Assembly (NCBI RefSeq): GCF_031846445.1
Contig: NZ_JAVRHR010000001.1
Coordinates: 868,001 to 932,000, forward strand
Direction of reading: 5' to 3'
Source: Croceitalea rosinachiae
GTDB taxonomy: Bacteria > Bacteroidota > Bacteroidia > Flavobacteriales > Flavobacteriaceae
Length of the DNA stretch: 64,000 nucleotides
Shown here: positions 43,509 to 51,894 of the stretch, piece after piece
How the letters are laid out: each line of letters starts with the position of its first letter
Position numbering within the stretch: position 1 is the first letter of the stretch
Made by a program: the position numbers and the translations under genes
The notes under the pieces: generated by a model
Databases searched by the model: none
What the model saw: only the letters and a program-made list of their open reading frames with translations
Told to the model about the DNA's origin: nothing

Positions 43509-43590
43509 AATTGAAAATGAGGGTTAAGGCTGCTGAAGCCAAAAGAGATTGCAATACACAACCATTTAATTAGATTATTTAGAGAGTGGT

Positions 43591-45942
43591 TCACAGAAGC
43601 TTATCCGCCTTTTCATTCTTATCGCGCTTCTTTCGTTTTACACTTTTGTTTTTTCCGCTACCAAAACGATAAGCCAGTCCGGCATAAAGTGTTCGAGAAT
43701 CACGCAGAAACTGACCTTCTTGAAATACCGTTCGAAAAGTTCGAAAAGCAAAACGCTGCGATCTGAATATATCAGTGAAGTTTAAACTAAACGTTCCTTT
43801 ACCTTGCGCAAAACTGTACCGTGCACCGAGGTTCATGAAAAAATTCTCTTTTAACTCATATTGCAGAATCTCCTGTGGTCCGCTGTAAAACGTGAACAGT
43901 TGAAAAGTAACGGCTTTGGTGGCCTTAAAACTGTTATTGACCTTGGCGTTCATTAAAGTGTTGTTGACCTCAACGCTTTCACCTTCTATTACCCCTTTTT
44001 GCGTTCTTGAGTACACATCAAAACTACCGTTGAGACTCCACCAATTTGTAGGGCGATAATTTGATGAAAACTCAAATCCGTAAGCACTATTACTGTCAAA
44101 GTTATCGTAGTCGATAATCAATACCGTTGGGTTGTCTTCATCAAAAAACCCTCTACGGTTGATTTCATCATTGATTCGTCTATAAAACCCACCAATTGTA
44201 AAGCTCGCTTTGTTCAATTTTCTGCTGTAGTTAAGCTCCACGGAATTGGTAAACTGTGGCACCAAACTGGGGTTCCCCGTAATAATAACTTGAGGAGTGC
44301 TCAACTGCCGAATAGGATTGATTTGGTTCAAAGAGGGACGGTCGATTCTTCTACTAAAACTAAGCTGGTACGAATTTTTCCGGGCTTCATCTGGTGAATA
44401 TTTTAAAAACCCGGAAGGGTAAACATTGAATAACTTGTCTGTAAAAGTGAATTGAGCTTGCCCTACTTCGTTAAATTCTGTATCTACATTATAGTCTTCT
44501 AATCGCAGACCGATATTATATTGCCATTTGTTCAATTGCTGGCTAAAAGTGGTGTAAAACGAGTGAATATCCCTATCGTATCTAAAATCGGAATCTGCAA
44601 AATCTAGTCTGTCGGTGATATAGGTGTTTTCGGTACGGCGCAAGCGTGTCTCCATGCCAATTTCCAAAGTTGAATTTTCTGAAATCGGATTCACATAATC
44701 CAGATTTATCGTGGTATTGGAACGCGTATCATCAATAAATTCATCGTAATTGGCTATTGGCGTAGCTCCATTAAAATCAAAGTCATTGTTCGTATCGCTC
44801 TCTAAGGCATCGTAATCCAGCTCCAGCTCCAACGAATGGCCCTCTTTGGTAAATTCATGCTTAAAATCGGCATTGTAAGTAGCATTGGTGTTGTCTCGAT
44901 TCGTCAAATCAAATTGGTTGAAATCTGCACTGGGGTCATTAAAAAAAAGAATATTCCGGGTTGCATCTAAAACAACATCAAATTTATTTTGATTGGTATA
45001 TACCGAAAAGGTGTTCTTGTCATTTATAAAATAATCCAACCCAAATTTGAAGAGGTGCGAGGTGCGGTCCCCTATACTTTCAATGAACTGGCCGGTACCT
45101 TCTCGGAAACGAACGATTTCTCCATCAGTAATGTCTTTGCCTAGACGATTACCATAGCTACCGTAAAAGTTAACTTTTCCAGCTCTGTAATTTAGGTTTA
45201 ATGAATTGTTATAGCGTGTTTTTCTGCCAAAGGTAATGCCCATGTTTATCGACCCATTAAAGCCCAAGGAAGCATTCTTTTTTAATGTAATATTGATGAT
45301 ACCGCTCATACCTTCTGGATTGTATTTGGCAGAAGGATTCGTTATCAGTTCAATGGTTTTTATGGAAGTAGAGGGAATCTGTTGTAATAATTCGCTAGAA
45401 CTAATATTCGTAGGCTTGCCATCAACTAGAATACGCACATTTTCATTGCCCCGAAACGAAATTTGACCATCTTGATCAACACTGACCGAAGGAATATTCC
45501 CCATGATATCACTTGCTGAAGCACCTGCAGTGGTTAAATCCTTTCCTATATTAATTACTTTGCGGTCAATCTTTTGCTCGATGGTCGAACGTTCAGCAAC
45601 TACTTCTACCGACTCCAATGCCACGGCATCCTCTTCAATATAGAGCCTCTCTAAGCTTAGCTTTTTGTTCGTTTTACTTAGAGTTACATTAGTTATAAGG
45701 GTTTTATATCCAATAAATTGTACCTCAACAGCATAGGTGCCAAATGCGACATCACTAATTTCGAAAGTGCCATTAGCTTTGGTAATACCACCCGTAGTGA
45801 TTACATCTCCTGATTTTACGACCACATTGGCATAGGGTATGGCTTCTTGTGAGGTCTTATCCAACACCGTCCCAGAAATGACACCTTGGCCAAAAGACGA
45901 AATAGTGGCCAAAAGACCTATAAAAAGAAATAACTGTTTCAT
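43591..45942 (-). CDS. TonB-dependent-receptor-like outer-membrane protein
   Basis: 783 residues. After a signal peptide (1-19, ending SSFGQ) comes a carboxypeptidase-regulatory-like beta-sandwich (about 20-110), a plug domain (VRILVDGKPTNISS, ITNPSAKYNPEGMSGIINI) and a large C-terminal beta-barrel of the OMP_b-brl_3 type ending in a basic tail (KNKSVKRKKRDKNEK). I see no SusD partner. Substrate unknown. It lies 1 base after the YceI gene, so both are co-expressed. Confidence 0.88.
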   Translation of the reverse strand: MKQLFLFIGLLATISSFGQGVISGTVLDKTSQEAIPYANVVVKSGDVITTGGITKANGTFEISDVAFGTYAVEVQFIGYKTLITNVTLSKTNKKLSLERLYIEEDAVALESVEVVAERSTIEQKIDRKVINIGKDLTTAGASASDIMGNIPSVSVDQDGQISFRGNENVRILVDGKPTNISSSELLQQIPSTSIKTIELITNPSAKYNPEGMSGIINITLKKNASLGFNGSINMGITFGRKTRYNNSLNLNYRAGKVNFYGSYGNRLGKDITDGEIVRFREGTGQFIESIGDRTSHLFKFGLDYFINDKNTFSVYTNQNKFDVVLDATRNILFFNDPSADFNQFDLTNRDNTNATYNADFKHEFTKEGHSLELELDYDALESDTNNDFDFNGATPIANYDEFIDDTRSNTTINLDYVNPISENSTLEIGMETRLRRTENTYITDRLDFADSDFRYDRDIHSFYTTFSQQLNKWQYNIGLRLEDYNVDTEFNEVGQAQFTFTDKLFNVYPSGFLKYSPDEARKNSYQLSFSRRIDRPSLNQINPIRQLSTPQVIITGNPSLVPQFTNSVELNYSRKLNKASFTIGGFYRRINDEINRRGFFDEDNPTVLIIDYDNFDSNSAYGFEFSSNYRPTNWWSLNGSFDVYSRTQKGVIEGESVEVNNTLMNAKVNNSFKATKAVTFQLFTFYSGPQEILQYELKENFFMNLGARYSFAQGKGTFSLNFTDIFRSQRFAFRTFRTVFQEGQFLRDSRTLYAGLAYRFGSGKNKSVKRKKRDKNEKADKLL

Positions 45943-45943
45943 T

Positions 45944-46558
45944 TTATGACTCTTCTTTTGTAAGTTGAATTTCTGCTATCAGCGACACCTCTTTTCCAAG
46001 TGCGAATTTTGCAGGAGGATAGTTTGTACCTACTTTGAATGCCTCTCGTTGAATTACTCCAGTAATGGTCATGAACATATTACTGGTTTTAAAACTGGGA
46101 TGTATGTAACTCCCTTTTTCCGTAGCTTTTAAAACAATTGGTTTGGTAATACCACTCATGGTAAAATCTCCTTTTAATTCATAAGTATCCTTACCGGTCT
46201 TGATAATCTCCGTACTGGTAAAAGTGATTTCCTGGTGTTCTTCAGCATTAAAGAATTCATCTGTTCTTAAATGTTTATCACGATCTTTCTGATTCGTATT
46301 TATTGAAGCAGTCTGTATTGAAATAGTGACATCTGAAAAGGCATCGTTTTTTTGAGTGAACGAACCTGAATAGGCTTCAAAAGCGCCCTTAATGGTTCCC
46401 ACCTTAAAGTATGAGATTTCAAAATTGATTTTGGAATGATTCGAGTCAATTTTCCAAGTGGATTCTTGAGCACCTGCAGTTAATGCAATGACACAGAAGA
46501 AGAGACAAAGAATAAAATTACAGTTACTTTTTTTAGTTTTTACCATGTTGTTTTTCAT
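45944..46558 (-). CDS. YceI-family periplasmic lipid-binding protein
   Basis: 204 residues with a signal peptide ending around LTAGAQ. The lipocalin-like YceI fold is recognised from WKIDSNHSKINFEISYF, the TDEFFNAEEHQEITFTS segment and GDFTMSGITKPIVL. Members bind isoprenoid-type lipids in the periplasm. It is divergent from the LytS/LytTR pair, which could control it (inference). Confidence 0.9.
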   Translation of the reverse strand: MKNNMVKTKKSNCNFILCLFFCVIALTAGAQESTWKIDSNHSKINFEISYFKVGTIKGAFEAYSGSFTQKNDAFSDVTISIQTASINTNQKDRDKHLRTDEFFNAEEHQEITFTSTEIIKTGKDTYELKGDFTMSGITKPIVLKATEKGSYIHPSFKTSNMFMTITGVIQREAFKVGTNYPPAKFALGKEVSLIAEIQLTKEES

Positions 46559-46723
46559 GAGATTATATTTTTATTCCACCCAAGGTAGCGGCAGATGAAA
46601 CCCCTTATGGAAAAGATGGTTGGAAAGGCTTTGAGCGATGATAAAAACGCTAAAAATGGGGATGGATGGTTTTGTCCACGGAAATCGAACTTTTGTCAGC
46701 GGTAATGCACTATTGGTCTGGTA

Positions 46724-46757
46724 TTGCAAGAAACACCTCTTTAGATTTGTACCTTTA
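46724..46757 (+). promoter_or_regulatory. Possible promoter of the LytS/LytTR operon
   Basis: TTG at 46724-46726 and TACCTTTA (one mismatch to TAnnTTTG) at 46750-46757, spacer 23, ending 16 bases before the ATG at 46774. It lies inside a longer open frame and therefore argues for the shorter start. Confidence 0.3.
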
Positions 46758-46773
46758 CTGTAAAGCAGTTATT

Positions 46774-47835
46774 ATGTGGCAAAGAATGCAGCATTTCTTA
46801 GAGACTTCAAAATTAAAGTATGTCGTATTTGGCATTTTAATTTTTGCGTTTTCTGCCTCTACTTCAAGTTGGTATTACGCAACGACCAAGGAACTCATCA
46901 TCACTTATAGCATTCGCGCGATCTTGCAAATAGCGATGGCGTTTGTCATACTCGAGCTTTTGGTGCCCTTTCTTTTGAACAAAGGCAAACAGGTGGCTTT
47001 TATCGGTGCTATTATAGTTACCTTATTGGGGTTTTATGTGGTTTGTACCCTAATCTATATGAACTATTTTGAACCGACCTATCCTTTAACCTATGCAAAT
47101 TATGTAAAACGCTTTAGCGATGCTTCTTTTTTGGGTAGGCTGACCAATATAAACGAATTTGTCTTCAAAAGTTTGTATTTGCTATACCCAACAATTCTGT
47201 TATCGGTCTTAAAATTGTACGTAGAAAAGCAACGTCTACTAAAGTTGAACGAGCAAAAGAAAATAGCAGAACTTTTAGCGTTAAAAAATCAATTGAATCC
47301 ACATTTTTTGTTCAATACCTTGAATAACCTATATGCCCTTGCCTTAAAGAAGTCAGACGATGCGCCCAAGGTGATTCAAAAACTTTCGGAAATTTTGGAT
47401 TACATCCTTTATCGCTGTAATGAACCTTATGTTCTTTTGAACAAAGAAATCGAACTCATTGAAAACTATATTTCGTTAGAAAAAATACGTTATGCGGATA
47501 GAGTCAATATTTCGTTCAGTAAAAGTGTAACCGGTGAAGAAAAGGTAGCCCCCTTATTGTTGCTCACTTTTATTGAAAACGCTTTTAAGCACGGAGTGAC
47601 CGATGAGATAAAACAGGCACGTATCGATATCAACATTAGAAAGAAAGGCAAAGAACTGTTTTTTACCGTTGAGAATACAAAGCCGACTAGTTCTGAAAAT
47701 ACGATCGAAAAAGAATCCATAGGACTTCAGAATGTTAAAAAACAATTAGAACTACTATATCCAAAAACATATGACCTTATTATAGAGAACGGCAAAAATT
47801 CGTTTTCCGCCAACTTAAAACTGGCCATGGGATGA
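46774..47835 (+). CDS. Sensor histidine kinase, LytS/YehU type
   Basis: 353 residues from the ATG at 46774, giving MWQRMQHFLE; the frame is open back to 46666 but that part is not family-like. Four hydrophobic segments (about 12-30, 45-66, 73-97, 130-150) precede a short coiled coil and the His_kinase domain with the phospho-acceptor His177 in QLNPHFLFNTLNNLYAL and an ATPase domain (LLTFIENAFKHGV). It probably senses an envelope signal. It overlaps its response regulator by 4 bases (ATGA). Confidence 0.9.
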   Translation: MWQRMQHFLETSKLKYVVFGILIFAFSASTSSWYYATTKELIITYSIRAILQIAMAFVILELLVPFLLNKGKQVAFIGAIIVTLLGFYVVCTLIYMNYFEPTYPLTYANYVKRFSDASFLGRLTNINEFVFKSLYLLYPTILLSVLKLYVEKQRLLKLNEQKKIAELLALKNQLNPHFLFNTLNNLYALALKKSDDAPKVIQKLSEILDYILYRCNEPYVLLNKEIELIENYISLEKIRYADRVNISFSKSVTGEEKVAPLLLLTFIENAFKHGVTDEIKQARIDINIRKKGKELFFTVENTKPTSSENTIEKESIGLQNVKKQLELLYPKTYDLIIENGKNSFSANLKLAMG

Positions 47836-48539
47836 GTTACCAATGTATTATTATTGATGATGAACCGTTGGCCAGAGAATTACTTGAAGGCTATCTTGAA
47901 AAAATACCTGGTTTTGAGTTGGTAGCTTCTTGCGCAAGCGCTATTGATGCTAGCAATATTTTAAGCAATCACAAAATCGACTTATTGTTTTTAGATATTG
48001 AAATGCCTTTATTAAAAGGTACGGATTTCTTTAAAAATTTAGCCTATAAACCTCCTGTTATCTTTACGACGGCTTACCGAGATTATGCTGTGGATGGGTT
48101 TGAACTAAATGCTTTGGACTACTTATTAAAACCTATTTTTTTTGAACGTTTTTTTTCTGCAATCCAGAAGTTTCTAAAGCTACAATACCCCTCCAAGACC
48201 AATGAAACATTTTCCACTGGTTCCAATTGTGGTGAATTCTTGTTTGTGAACAAGGCCAAAAAGCAAATCAAAGTGGTTTTTGATAGTGTTCTGTATATAG
48301 AGAGTTTTAAAGATTATATTAAAATTCACTTAAAGGAAGATACACTCACTATAAAAGAAAGCATTTCAAATTTTGAAAAGCGCTTGGATAATCGGTTTAT
48401 TCGTTTGCACCGTTCTTATATCGTAAATAGTCAAAAAATCACAGCGTACACCAAAAATGATGTCGAGATAGGTCGAAGAGAGATTCCTATCGGAAACAAT
48501 TACAAAGATAATTTACTTCCCTTTTTAGGTTCGGCTTAA
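47832..48539 (+). CDS. LytTR-family response regulator
   Basis: 235 residues: receiver domain with Asp9/Asp10 and the phospho-acceptor Asp55 (LFLDIEMPL), Lys in LLKPI, and a C-terminal LytTR DNA-binding domain (about 135-235; IESFKDYIKIHL, RFIRLHRSYIVN). It forms the two-component pair with the kinase gene just upstream. Targets are not visible; the divergent YceI/receptor genes are candidates. Confidence 0.93.
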   Translation: MSYQCIIIDDEPLARELLEGYLEKIPGFELVASCASAIDASNILSNHKIDLLFLDIEMPLLKGTDFFKNLAYKPPVIFTTAYRDYAVDGFELNALDYLLKPIFFERFFSAIQKFLKLQYPSKTNETFSTGSNCGEFLFVNKAKKQIKVVFDSVLYIESFKDYIKIHLKEDTLTIKESISNFEKRLDNRFIRLHRSYIVNSQKITAYTKNDVEIGRREIPIGNNYKDNLLPFLGSA

Positions 48540-48558
48540 AAGAATCATTAAAATCAAA

Positions 48559-48678
48559 ATGTTAATTCGAATAATTTTTGTTCTCGAACAAGAAGCAGGC
48601 TTTAACTCGAAGACAACTTTCAATAAATCATTTAAGAACTTAATGGGAACTTCGCCATCAAGGTATTTTGAAAATTAG
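48559..48678 (+). pseudogene. Remnant of an AraC-family regulator (C-terminal HTH)
   Basis: A 39-codon frame from ATG 48559 to TAG 48678. Its second half (EAGFNSKTTFNKSFKN, then GTSPSRYF) is unmistakably the last helix-turn-helix and C-terminal motif of AraC/XylS proteins (typical form EvGFnSkStFnraFKk..G.tPsqYr). The upstream ~250 residues of the regulator are missing, and the preceding sequence belongs to the LytTR gene. It is a decayed gene tail, 8 bases from the end of the convergent patatin gene. Confidence 0.72.
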
Positions 48679-48686
48679 AACACCGT

Positions 48687-49466
48687 TTATAACATTATTT
48701 TGTCTAAAGCCTTGCTGCCATAATCATACCCAAGGGTGTACGCCTTTTTAATCCCTTTTTTATCAAGCATCCCTACGGCCTCTAACTCTTTGGGTTCGAT
48801 GGACAAATTGCATTGCGATAATTTCTCTTTGTTTGAAGCATAAATCATTAAACCGGTCACCCTTCCTGCCAATTGTAGGACATTATTCAGGTCTTTCTTC
48901 TTAAGTTCTTCGGCGATGGAAACATTACTGCCGATAATATAATCACAAGTATCGTCTAAATACTCTTTTGGAAAATTGTTCATAATACCACCATCCGCAT
49001 AAAGTGTTTTGTTAATTTCAATAGGGCTAAAAACAGGAGTCAATGCCGCCGAAGCTAAAAGGGGGTAAATCAATTCCCCGGAGGCAAATAATACTTCCTC
49101 TCCTTTCAGTAGATCAGTTGCTACAACATACATTTTTTTGCTTAAGGCTTCGAAACTATCTTGAACAAAATACTTCTTAAAAAGGGGGTAATATTTGGCG
49201 GTATCAATGAGTCCGGGTTTTCCTATAGCAAAAAAACTATATTGAAAAATTGGAGTTTCCTTAAAAAAATTCAACATATCATCAGTACTATTGCCATTGG
49301 CGTAAAGCGCACCAACTAAAGCGCCAACGCTGCTTCCAGCAATTTGTGTAGGTTCAATATTACGTTCTTGAAGTGCTTTAATTAACCCAATGTGCGCCAT
49401 TCCCCTGATTCCCCCTCCAGAAAGTACCAGACCTATTTTATCGTTTGGAACACTAAAACCCTTCAT
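48687..49466 (-). CDS. Patatin-like phospholipase
   Basis: Serine acyl hydrolase of the RssA type. 259 residues from the ATG at 49466 (a TTG two codons earlier is possible). The oxyanion motif GGGIRG (17-22), nucleophile GSSVG (Ser46) and dyad aspartate DGG (Asp158) are all present, so it should be active. No signal peptide: cytoplasmic or membrane-associated. Monocistronic. Confidence 0.92.
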   Translation of the reverse strand: MKGFSVPNDKIGLVLSGGGIRGMAHIGLIKALQERNIEPTQIAGSSVGALVGALYANGNSTDDMLNFFKETPIFQYSFFAIGKPGLIDTAKYYPLFKKYFVQDSFEALSKKMYVVATDLLKGEEVLFASGELIYPLLASAALTPVFSPIEINKTLYADGGIMNNFPKEYLDDTCDYIIGSNVSIAEELKKKDLNNVLQLAGRVTGLMIYASNKEKLSQCNLSIEPKELEAVGMLDKKGIKKAYTLGYDYGSKALDKIML

Positions 49467-49596
49467 TTTCAAATTTTGTGGTAAAATTACACTGTTTGTT
49501 AATTTTTCATAGGATTCAGTAATCTTTTAACTTTGTTTTCGACCAAACCCATTCAACTATTTTATCGTAAGTTTAGGTAACCTTTAAATGGAGTAA

Positions 49597-50292
49597 TTGA
49601 ACACTCAGAACAAAGCAACTGCAATTCTAATTTTCGCGCAATCTGCCGCAGAAGAACTATTGCATAAAAAGTTTAGTAAAAACCCAGAGCTTTTTCAGGT
49701 GCTTAACCGCGAAACTTTGAGCAAAGTTCAACACTCCGGATTGCCCTATTTTCATTTTAGTGAGAAAGAACAAACCGGAAACTCTTTTGGAGAGCGTTTT
49801 GTTAATGCCATTCAAGAGATTTATGATATGGGCTTTGACAATGTTATTACTATTGGTAATGATAGCCCACAACTTAAAACACAACATTTACTACAAGCCA
49901 ACACCCAATTACTTCATGGTAAAACGGTGCTTGGACCTACAACGGATGGAGGTTTTTATTTGATGGGCCTTCAAAAACAAGACTTTAGCCCTGAGCTCTT
50001 TATTAGACTGCCTTGGCAAAGGTTTAGCTTGTTCCAAAAGATTTCGCAATTATTAGCAGGCAATAATTCCTGTATTTATCAACTTCCTCTTTTACATGAT
50101 ATTGACACAAAAAAAGATGTTGGCATCCTTTTGAATTTTATTAAGTCTGTCTCTATTTCGTTACAGTTAATTTTTGCTAGACTCACTACAAATCTGACTA
50201 GCTATTTTTCGGAGAGCAATCCATTTTGTAGCTTACTAATTCAATTTAATTTCTTTAATAAGGGTTCTCCTTATTCTATTTCATTTCATTAA
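49597..50292 (+). CDS. Arsenosugar-type glycosyltransferase (DUF2064, TIGR04282 family)
   Basis: 231 residues of GT-A fold type. The family segments TIGNDSPQL (metal and nucleotide site), GPTTDGGFYLMGL and DIDTKKDV are clear. TIGR04282 proteins recur in arsenosugar gene clusters, and here the gene sits just before ahpD-like, arsS and arsM. The only possible start is the TTG at 49597 (an ATG at 49588 meets TAA at once). It probably transfers a sugar in the arsenosugar pathway; the reaction is not proven. A 121-base gap follows. Confidence 0.85.
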   Translation: MNTQNKATAILIFAQSAAEELLHKKFSKNPELFQVLNRETLSKVQHSGLPYFHFSEKEQTGNSFGERFVNAIQEIYDMGFDNVITIGNDSPQLKTQHLLQANTQLLHGKTVLGPTTDGGFYLMGLQKQDFSPELFIRLPWQRFSLFQKISQLLAGNNSCIYQLPLLHDIDTKKDVGILLNFIKSVSISLQLIFARLTTNLTSYFSESNPFCSLLIQFNFFNKGSPYSISFH

Positions 50293-50413
50293 ACATTGCA
50301 ATTCGGTTTATTGATGACTCTAGGTCTCTTTTAAAGTGATGCAATAGTATTTGCGCTATCATCAATTAGCGTACTAAATAGAGTAATTTCAAAAAACATA
50401 TAACTACATAAAC

Positions 50414-50749
50414 ATGGCAAATTCATACTACGACCCAGCCGATTTAAGAAAATTTGGAAAAATTACGGAATGGAGTGAAGAGCTCGGAACAAAATTCTTT
50501 GACTATTACGGTAAGGTTTTCGAAGAAGGCGCACTAAGTGCTAGAGAAAAATCTTTAATCGCATTGGCAGTGGCCCATGTGGTTAAATGCCCCTATTGCA
50601 TAGATGCCTATACAAAAGACGGTCTGCAAAAGGGCATTACAAAAGAAGAAATGATGGAAGCCGTTCACGCGGGTGCGGCTATAGAGAGTGGGGCTACCCT
50701 AGTACATGGCGTACAGATGATGAACAAGTACAATAAACTATCAATGTAA
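50414..50749 (+). CDS. Arsenosugar-associated AhpD-like protein (carboxymuconolactone decarboxylase family)
   Basis: 111 residues, alkylhydroperoxidase D fold. The redox motif is CPYC (Cys59, Cys62) with the following histidine in VHAGAAIESGATLVHG. Annotated in related genomes as arsenosugar biosynthesis-associated peroxidase-like. It may handle peroxide or thiol-disulfide exchange for ArsS or ArsM; no direct evidence. Its TAA overlaps the arsS ATG (TAATG), so the two are coupled. Confidence 0.9.
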   Translation: MANSYYDPADLRKFGKITEWSEELGTKFFDYYGKVFEEGALSAREKSLIALAVAHVVKCPYCIDAYTKDGLQKGITKEEMMEAVHAGAAIESGATLVHGVQMMNKYNKLSM

Positions 50750-51831
50750 TGGAAAGTATTTTACCTAAAAAGAAGCCAATGCAAAAATCTCTTAAGGCAC
50801 GAGATAATGATTTGGCAGCAAGCAATAAGCAACTGCAGATATTGGATGGCGGTATTTTCGCAGATGGTGAGCTGCCCTATTTTAAGGATAAGATTGCTGA
50901 AATTGGTCATTTTCCACTTCGGCCAAAAAAACTTGAAATTTTACAGATAAATGTAGGGTACATGTGCAACCAAGTCTGCGAGCATTGCCATGTTGATGCC
51001 GGGCCGGACCGTAAGGAAATTATGACCCGTGAGACCATGCAACTTTGCCTAGAAGTCATTAAAAATACTGGAGCGTATACATTAGACTTAACTGGAGGAG
51101 CACCAGAAATGAATCCTGATTTTCGTTGGTTCGTCGAGGAAGCTGCTAAAGCAGGAATCAAAGACTTTATCGTGCGTTCTAACCTTACGATTATAAGAGC
51201 GAACAAGAAATATTACGACCTCCCTGATTTCTTTAAAAAACACAATGTTCATGTTATTTCCTCCATGCCGCACTATACCCGTGGCAAAACAGACAAACAA
51301 CGAGGTGATGGTGTTTTTGACAAATCGATTAAAGCGCTACAAGAACTCAATGCTAGAGGTTATGGTATGCCAGGTAATAATTTACGATTGGACTTAGTTT
51401 ACAATCCTTCTGGAGCATATTTACCAGGAGACCAAGCTGCTATGGAAAAAGATTTTAAAAAGGCTCTGGATGAAGATTTTGGCATTCAGTTTCACAATCT
51501 ATTTGCCATTACCAATCTACCTATCGCCCGATTTTTGGATTACTTAATTGCATCAGAAAATTATGAGGATTATATGTATGCTTTGGTTGAAGCCTATAAT
51601 CCTGCTGCTGTGGCAAATGTTATGTGCACCAACACTATTTCGATTAGTTGGGACGGCTGGTTGTACGATTGCGATTTTAACCAAATGCTCGATTTAAAAG
51701 TAGCGAGCAAAGTGAAGCATATTAAAGATTATAATGAAGATTTATTAAACGACAGAAATATTATTATATCCCAACATTGTTACGGCTGTACAGCTGGCGC
51801 AGGCAGTAGTTGTCAAGGGACGGTAGCATAA
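50749..51831 (+). CDS. arsS: Arsenosugar biosynthesis radical SAM protein ArsS
   Basis: 360 residues. The radical SAM motif CxxxCxxC is Cys73, Cys77 and Cys80 (YMCNQVCEHC), followed by LTGGAPEMNP. The C-terminal region has conserved cysteines (MCTNTISISWDGWLYDCDFN and QHCYGCTAGAGSSC) that likely hold an auxiliary cluster. ArsS is thought to join 5'-deoxyadenosyl to a methylarsenical, giving the dimethylarsinoyl-ribose backbone. It follows the AhpD-like gene and precedes arsM. Confidence 0.94.
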   Translation: MESILPKKKPMQKSLKARDNDLAASNKQLQILDGGIFADGELPYFKDKIAEIGHFPLRPKKLEILQINVGYMCNQVCEHCHVDAGPDRKEIMTRETMQLCLEVIKNTGAYTLDLTGGAPEMNPDFRWFVEEAAKAGIKDFIVRSNLTIIRANKKYYDLPDFFKKHNVHVISSMPHYTRGKTDKQRGDGVFDKSIKALQELNARGYGMPGNNLRLDLVYNPSGAYLPGDQAAMEKDFKKALDEDFGIQFHNLFAITNLPIARFLDYLIASENYEDYMYALVEAYNPAAVANVMCTNTISISWDGWLYDCDFNQMLDLKVASKVKHIKDYNEDLLNDRNIIISQHCYGCTAGAGSSCQGTVA

Positions 51832-51843
51832 AATAGAAAGTGA

Positions 51844-51874
51844 GTCATGTCTGCTCGACTGCGCTAGACATGAC
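51844..51874. repeat. REP-like palindrome between arsS and arsM
   Basis: Perfect 9-bp arms GTCATGTCT and AGACATGAC around a 13-base centre that contains GCTCGACTGCGCT. The centre resembles the dispersed CGAGCGCAGTCGAG type of element found between genes in many Bacteroidota. It sits in the 63-base spacer of an operon and would form a hairpin in the message. Confidence 0.6.
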
Positions 51875-51894
51875 AAAAATTTAAGAAAAAGATT

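Noticed and set aside
46666..46773. N-terminal extension of the LytS-type kinase from the ATG at 46666
   Set aside because: The added 36 residues are not family-like and the likely promoter lies inside them.
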